From NCBI GenBank assembly GCA_025463005.1, contig JAOAPR010000206.1:1-64000 (forward strand): a stretch of DNA of 64,000 nucleotides, in the 5' to 3' direction. Below are positions 61,095-64,000 of this stretch, piece after piece. Every line of letters begins with the position of its first letter. Within the stretch, counting starts at the first letter, position 1. The position numbers and the translations under genes are program-made. This DNA comes from Bryobacterales bacterium. GTDB lineage: Bacteria; Acidobacteriota; Terriglobia; Bryobacterales; Bryobacteraceae. The notes under the pieces were generated by a model, which worked only from the letters and a program-made list of their open reading frames with translations, ran no database searches and was not told where the DNA came from.

Positions 61095-61280
61095 GACTGG
61101 TGTTAGGACCCGCCTCCCGTCGAGGCCGGTCACCTTCTCCAGTCCCCGTTAGTCTGTTTTGCCCGTCGTCTGATTTGTAGACCGCTCCGCATCGCGGTCA
61201 GCCTCCAAGAAGAGTACGCAATGGCAAGCGCCGCTCGGCTCAGCCGGGGCGGTAACAGCTCCAGAGGGGTACTTACTTCA
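61095..61280 (+). other. Long structured leader of the PSCyt/DUF1553 gene
   Basis: From the predicted start to ATG 61281 lie about 180 nt without a convincing reading frame. Around 61222-61250 GC-rich complementary segments can form a hairpin (CGCC and GGCG enclosing CGG/CCG). Long leaders often contain regulatory RNA. I could not match a known riboswitch consensus. Confidence 0.35.
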
Positions 61281-64000
61281 ATGAAAAATGCAATCGGCCG
61301 TGCCACATCTACACTCATCCTGAGTGCGATCGCCGCAGCGACACTTGTGCCTGCATCCCGCGCTCAGGACAGCCAGTCTCCTGAAGCGTCCTTCGTCGAG
61401 AAAGTACAGCCGATCGTTTTCAAGAACTGCACAGGGTGTCACACATACGGCGGACATGCGGGCGGCCTCAAGCTCGATTCCTACGACAACCTGATGAAGG
61501 GTGGAGACCTGGGCGCGGTGATTGTCCCAGGCGATCCTGGAGCAAGTATTCTCGTCCGGGCCATACGCCGCGAAGCGCCCGGGCCGATCATGCCGCCGAT
61601 CAGGCCTGTGGCGGACGACGATGTGGCGGTGATCGTGAAGTGGGTGGAAAGCCTCGCGCCAATGTCTGCGTCCGCAGCAAAAGCTACAGCGACGCGCGAA
61701 GCGGTCCCGGCCGAGCCCGCAGCGCCCACCCCGGCAGTTACGCGCCCCGCTCAGGCTGCCAGCGTTTCTGCAGCTTCCGCGCCACCGGCTGTAGCTTCGA
61801 CCGTCTCAAAACCAGCGCCCCCGGCCTCAAACGTACCTCCTCCGAAGATCACGCCGGAGCAGGAACAGTTTTTCGAGGCCAAGATCCGGCCGCTTCTGAC
61901 TAAGAATTGTTATGCCTGCCACACCCTTAACGCCAGCGGCGGCCTGCACCTGGACTCCCGTGAAGCCGTGCTCAAGGGCGGCAAAGATGGCGCAGTGGTG
62001 GTGCCTGGTAATCCTGAAGACAGCATGCTGGTGTCGGCGATTCACTACGATTCGAAACTCAAGATGCCACCCACCGGGCAGTTAAAAACGGAAGAGATCG
62101 CCGCAATCGAGCAATGGGTTCGCGACGGCCTCCCGTGGCCGACAGCCACCGCGACTTCGGTGAGCTCGAAGGTAACAGATGCGCAACGCAACCATTGGTC
62201 ATTCAGGCCGCCGGCGCGTCCTGCTGTTCCGACCGTCAAATCGACCTGGGCGTACAACGATGTTGACCGCTTCGTTCTCGCCAAGCTAGCGGAGAAGCAG
62301 CTCAAACCCGTGGGCGACGCCGACAAACGTACTTTGATCCGGCGCGTCACGTACGATCTGACCGGGCTGCCTCCGACGTCCGCCGAGGTCCAGGCTTTTG
62401 TAGATGACAAGTCCACCGACGCGTACGAAAAACTGGTGGACCGGTTGCTGGCTTCGAAAGCGTATGGCGAGCGGTGGGGCCGCAAGTGGCTCGATATCGT
62501 GCGCTATGCCGATACCGGAGGCGGAGACGGCGACTTCCCCATCCCGCAGGCTCACAAATATCGGGACTACGTGATCGACGCGTTCAACGGGGACAAACCC
62601 TATGACCGCTTCATTCGGGAACAGATCGCCGGGGATTTGCTGCCGGCGGAATCCGAGCCCGAAAAGTGGCAAAATTATGTCGCCACGGGGTACCTCGCGG
62701 AAACGATTCGCGCCGAAGGCAGGCCGGCTGCGATCGCCGACGCGACAGACAATCTAGGATCGGCGTTCCTGGGCCTGACGGTCGGCTGCGCGCGCTGTCA
62801 CAACCACAAGTTCGACCCCATTCCGACCGCGGATTATTACGCGATGTACGGAATTCTCTCGAGCACCCATCTTCCTGAGCCTGGGAGCGGGAAAGTCCGA
62901 TTCCAGACCGGTTTTGTCTATCGCGATCCGCAAGCGCTGAATCGCGACGACTGGAAGATTTTCCAGACCCAACTGAAGCCGGTGCAAGACGCTATCGAAG
63001 CTGTTCTGAAACTGCCCGGCACGTATGACGATCTGGTTCCCCAACTGCAAGCTCGCCGCATGCACTTGTTCGAACACATGCCCGATTTAGGCGAGTCGGC
63101 CTATGCCGTTACGGAAGGCCAGCCAGAGGACGCCAAGATTCAACGGTACGGCGATCCGAAGGAGTTGGGCGAACAGGTCCGCCGGGGATTTCTTCAGGTC
63201 CTGGGAGGAGGACCGCTTCCGCCGGATGTCAAAGGAAGCGGGCGCATGGAACTTGCTGACTGGATCGCGAATCCGGAGAACCCGCTCACCAGCCGCGTAA
63301 TTGTAAACCGGATCTGGCAGGGTCACTTCGGACGCGGAATTGTAGCCACCGCAAACGACTTTGGGACGCGCGGCGTGCCGCCCAGCAATCAGGAACTGCT
63401 GGACTACCTGGCGTGGAAACTGGTAGACAACGGCTGGTCCATCAAATCTCTACACAAGGAAATGCTCTTGTCGCACGCCTACCGGCTTTCATCCGCCGAT
63501 TCGGCGCCGAACGAGGAGATCGACCCCGACAACAGCTATATCTGGCGCCATTCCCGCAGCCGGATGGATGCTGAGCAACTGCGGGATTCAATGCTAATGA
63601 TTTCTGACCTGCTGGACCGGAGTCCGGCGGGAGCACATCCCTTCCCCCACCAGGCGGAATGGAACTGGGAAGACCAGAATCACTTTTCTCCCGACGTATC
63701 GAAGTACGAGACGGACCGCCGAACCGTTTACACCATGGTTCAGCGCGATGTGAAGCTTCCGTACTTCACGCTGTTCGATGGTCCGAACACGAATGCCAGC
63801 ACGGAGCAGCGCAGCAGCAGCCTGACCCCGCTGCAAGCTCTGTACTTCTTGAACGGCGCGTTTCCACGCAGAGCATCCGCGAACCTGGCGTCCCGGTTGT
63901 TCGCAACAGAGAAGACTGAGCAGAGCCGGGTGCAACAGGCGTTCCTCGGCATTCTGGGCAGGTCGCCCAGTAAAGCCGAAATGGACCGTTCCATCAGCTT
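61281..64000 (+). CDS. PSCyt1-DUF1549-DUF1553 cytochrome-type protein (partial, right edge)
   Basis: The frame opens at ATG 61281 and stays open to the window end (906 codons). A signal peptide (TSTLILSAIAAATLVPASRA) precedes two PSCyt1 modules with haem motifs CTGCH (50-54) and CYACH (210-214), separated by an Ala/Pro-rich linker. DUF1549 follows (VDRFVLAKLAEKQLKPVGDA, YDLTGLPPTSAEVQAFVDD, WLDIVRYADT, a third motif CARCH near 503-507) and then DUF1553 (NPLTSRVIVNRIWQGHFGRG, SHAYRLSSADSA, MDAEQLRDSMLM). It is periplasmic and probably multihaem; typically paired with a DUF1501 protein, which would lie beyond the edge. Confidence 0.93.
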   Translation, partial: MKNAIGRATSTLILSAIAAATLVPASRAQDSQSPEASFVEKVQPIVFKNCTGCHTYGGHAGGLKLDSYDNLMKGGDLGAVIVPGDPGASILVRAIRREAPGPIMPPIRPVADDDVAVIVKWVESLAPMSASAAKATATREAVPAEPAAPTPAVTRPAQAASVSAASAPPAVASTVSKPAPPASNVPPPKITPEQEQFFEAKIRPLLTKNCYACHTLNASGGLHLDSREAVLKGGKDGAVVVPGNPEDSMLVSAIHYDSKLKMPPTGQLKTEEIAAIEQWVRDGLPWPTATATSVSSKVTDAQRNHWSFRPPARPAVPTVKSTWAYNDVDRFVLAKLAEKQLKPVGDADKRTLIRRVTYDLTGLPPTSAEVQAFVDDKSTDAYEKLVDRLLASKAYGERWGRKWLDIVRYADTGGGDGDFPIPQAHKYRDYVIDAFNGDKPYDRFIREQIAGDLLPAESEPEKWQNYVATGYLAETIRAEGRPAAIADATDNLGSAFLGLTVGCARCHNHKFDPIPTADYYAMYGILSSTHLPEPGSGKVRFQTGFVYRDPQALNRDDWKIFQTQLKPVQDAIEAVLKLPGTYDDLVPQLQARRMHLFEHMPDLGESAYAVTEGQPEDAKIQRYGDPKELGEQVRRGFLQVLGGGPLPPDVKGSGRMELADWIANPENPLTSRVIVNRIWQGHFGRGIVATANDFGTRGVPPSNQELLDYLAWKLVDNGWSIKSLHKEMLLSHAYRLSSADSAPNEEIDPDNSYIWRHSRSRMDAEQLRDSMLMISDLLDRSPAGAHPFPHQAEWNWEDQNHFSPDVSKYETDRRTVYTMVQRDVKLPYFTLFDGPNTNASTEQRSSSLTPLQALYFLNGAFPRRASANLASRLFATEKTEQSRVQQAFLGILGRSPSKAEMDRSIS

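Noticed and set aside
61200-61270. GEMM (cyclic di-GMP/cGAMP) riboswitch resemblance in the leader of the PSCyt gene
   Set aside because: There is a GGCAAG before a GC-rich hairpin, but the required GACGCAAAGCC-like second core strand is missing; kept only as an unexplained leader.
1-64000. Search for CRISPR arrays, prophage, integrase, transposase and rRNA genes
   Set aside because: No regularly spaced repeats, integrase or transposase motifs, or rRNA-like sequence were seen on either strand.

Overview
The window is typical of a free-living soil Acidobacteriota, most likely of the Solibacter/Bryobacter group (class Terriglobia). This is inferred from gene families, not from a marker search. 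The supporting families are an acidobacterial duplicated orphan permease (ADOP) with its PadR regulator, Oar-like TonB-dependent receptors with an N-terminal carboxypeptidase-regulatory domain, large planctomycete/acidobacterial cytochrome-type proteins (DUF1592/1588/1585, DUF1552, PSCyt1/DUF1549/DUF1553), wHTH/TolB-like regulators, and many secreted proteins of poorly known function. GC content is high, so long antisense shadow ORFs are common. I see no rRNA, tRNA, CRISPR array, prophage or intact insertion sequence.

Layout. 0-4.8 kb (minus strand) holds information processing and regulation: ADOP permease (cut by the left edge), PadR, a degenerate nucleotidyltransferase, the primary sigma factor rpoD with two good promoters, nrdR and a flippase-like membrane protein. 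4.9-8.5 kb (plus) is a tightly coupled envelope-stress-like operon: ECF sigma factor, zinc-finger anti-sigma factor, three proteins with LiaI/LiaF-like membrane segments, the last carrying a DUF4097 beta-helix. 8.6-11.3 kb holds DUF4331 and TPR proteins. 11.3-17.7 kb is mainly housekeeping (glycerate 2-kinase, shikimate kinase, LON-domain protein, HAD hydrolase, tsaB) with an unusual FHA-DUF4123 fusion and a DUF5060 glycoside-hydrolase-like protein. 17.7-28.3 kb is rich in secreted proteins: an NHL propeller, DUF6152, two metallo-beta-lactamase-fold proteins (one of B3 type), a one-heme carboxypeptidase-regulatory protein, an acyltransferase and an alpha/beta hydrolase. 28.4-32.4 kb has small regulatory or stress genes: RRM protein, EF-hand protein, basic lysine/alanine-rich protein, CYTH protein, sigma-54 activator and a DksA/TraR-type protein.

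32.5-39.4 kb contains a translationally coupled export operon (VOC, ankyrin, DUF1592-type cytochrome, DUF1552) facing a TonB-dependent receptor gene that is interrupted by one in-frame TGA (39.4-42.9 kb). 43.0-49.6 kb holds a MocR-type regulator with a likely operator, a shortened wHTH/TolB regulator, a third member of a secreted family defined here by a DLSG(V/I)W motif, a Tat-exported metallohydrolase, a DedA-rhodanese fusion and a mannose-1-phosphate guanylyltransferase-like enzyme. 49.6-57.2 kb (minus) holds an MscS channel and a CzcCBA-type metal efflux operon ending in a coupled PII-like DUF190 gene. 57.3-64 kb has an FG-GAP protein, a second, intact TonB receptor and a large three-CxxCH PSCyt/DUF1549/DUF1553 protein that runs off the right edge.

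Themes: coupled operons with 1-14 nt overlaps, heavy investment in exported proteins, and several decaying or interrupted genes (18.9 kb, 23.7 kb, 42.6 kb). The best candidates for something under-described are the FHA-DUF4123 fusion, DUF190 coupled to CzcA, the VOC-ankyrin-cytochrome operon, the ECF/LiaI-like/DUF4097 operon, and several candidate cis-regulatory elements that look specific.
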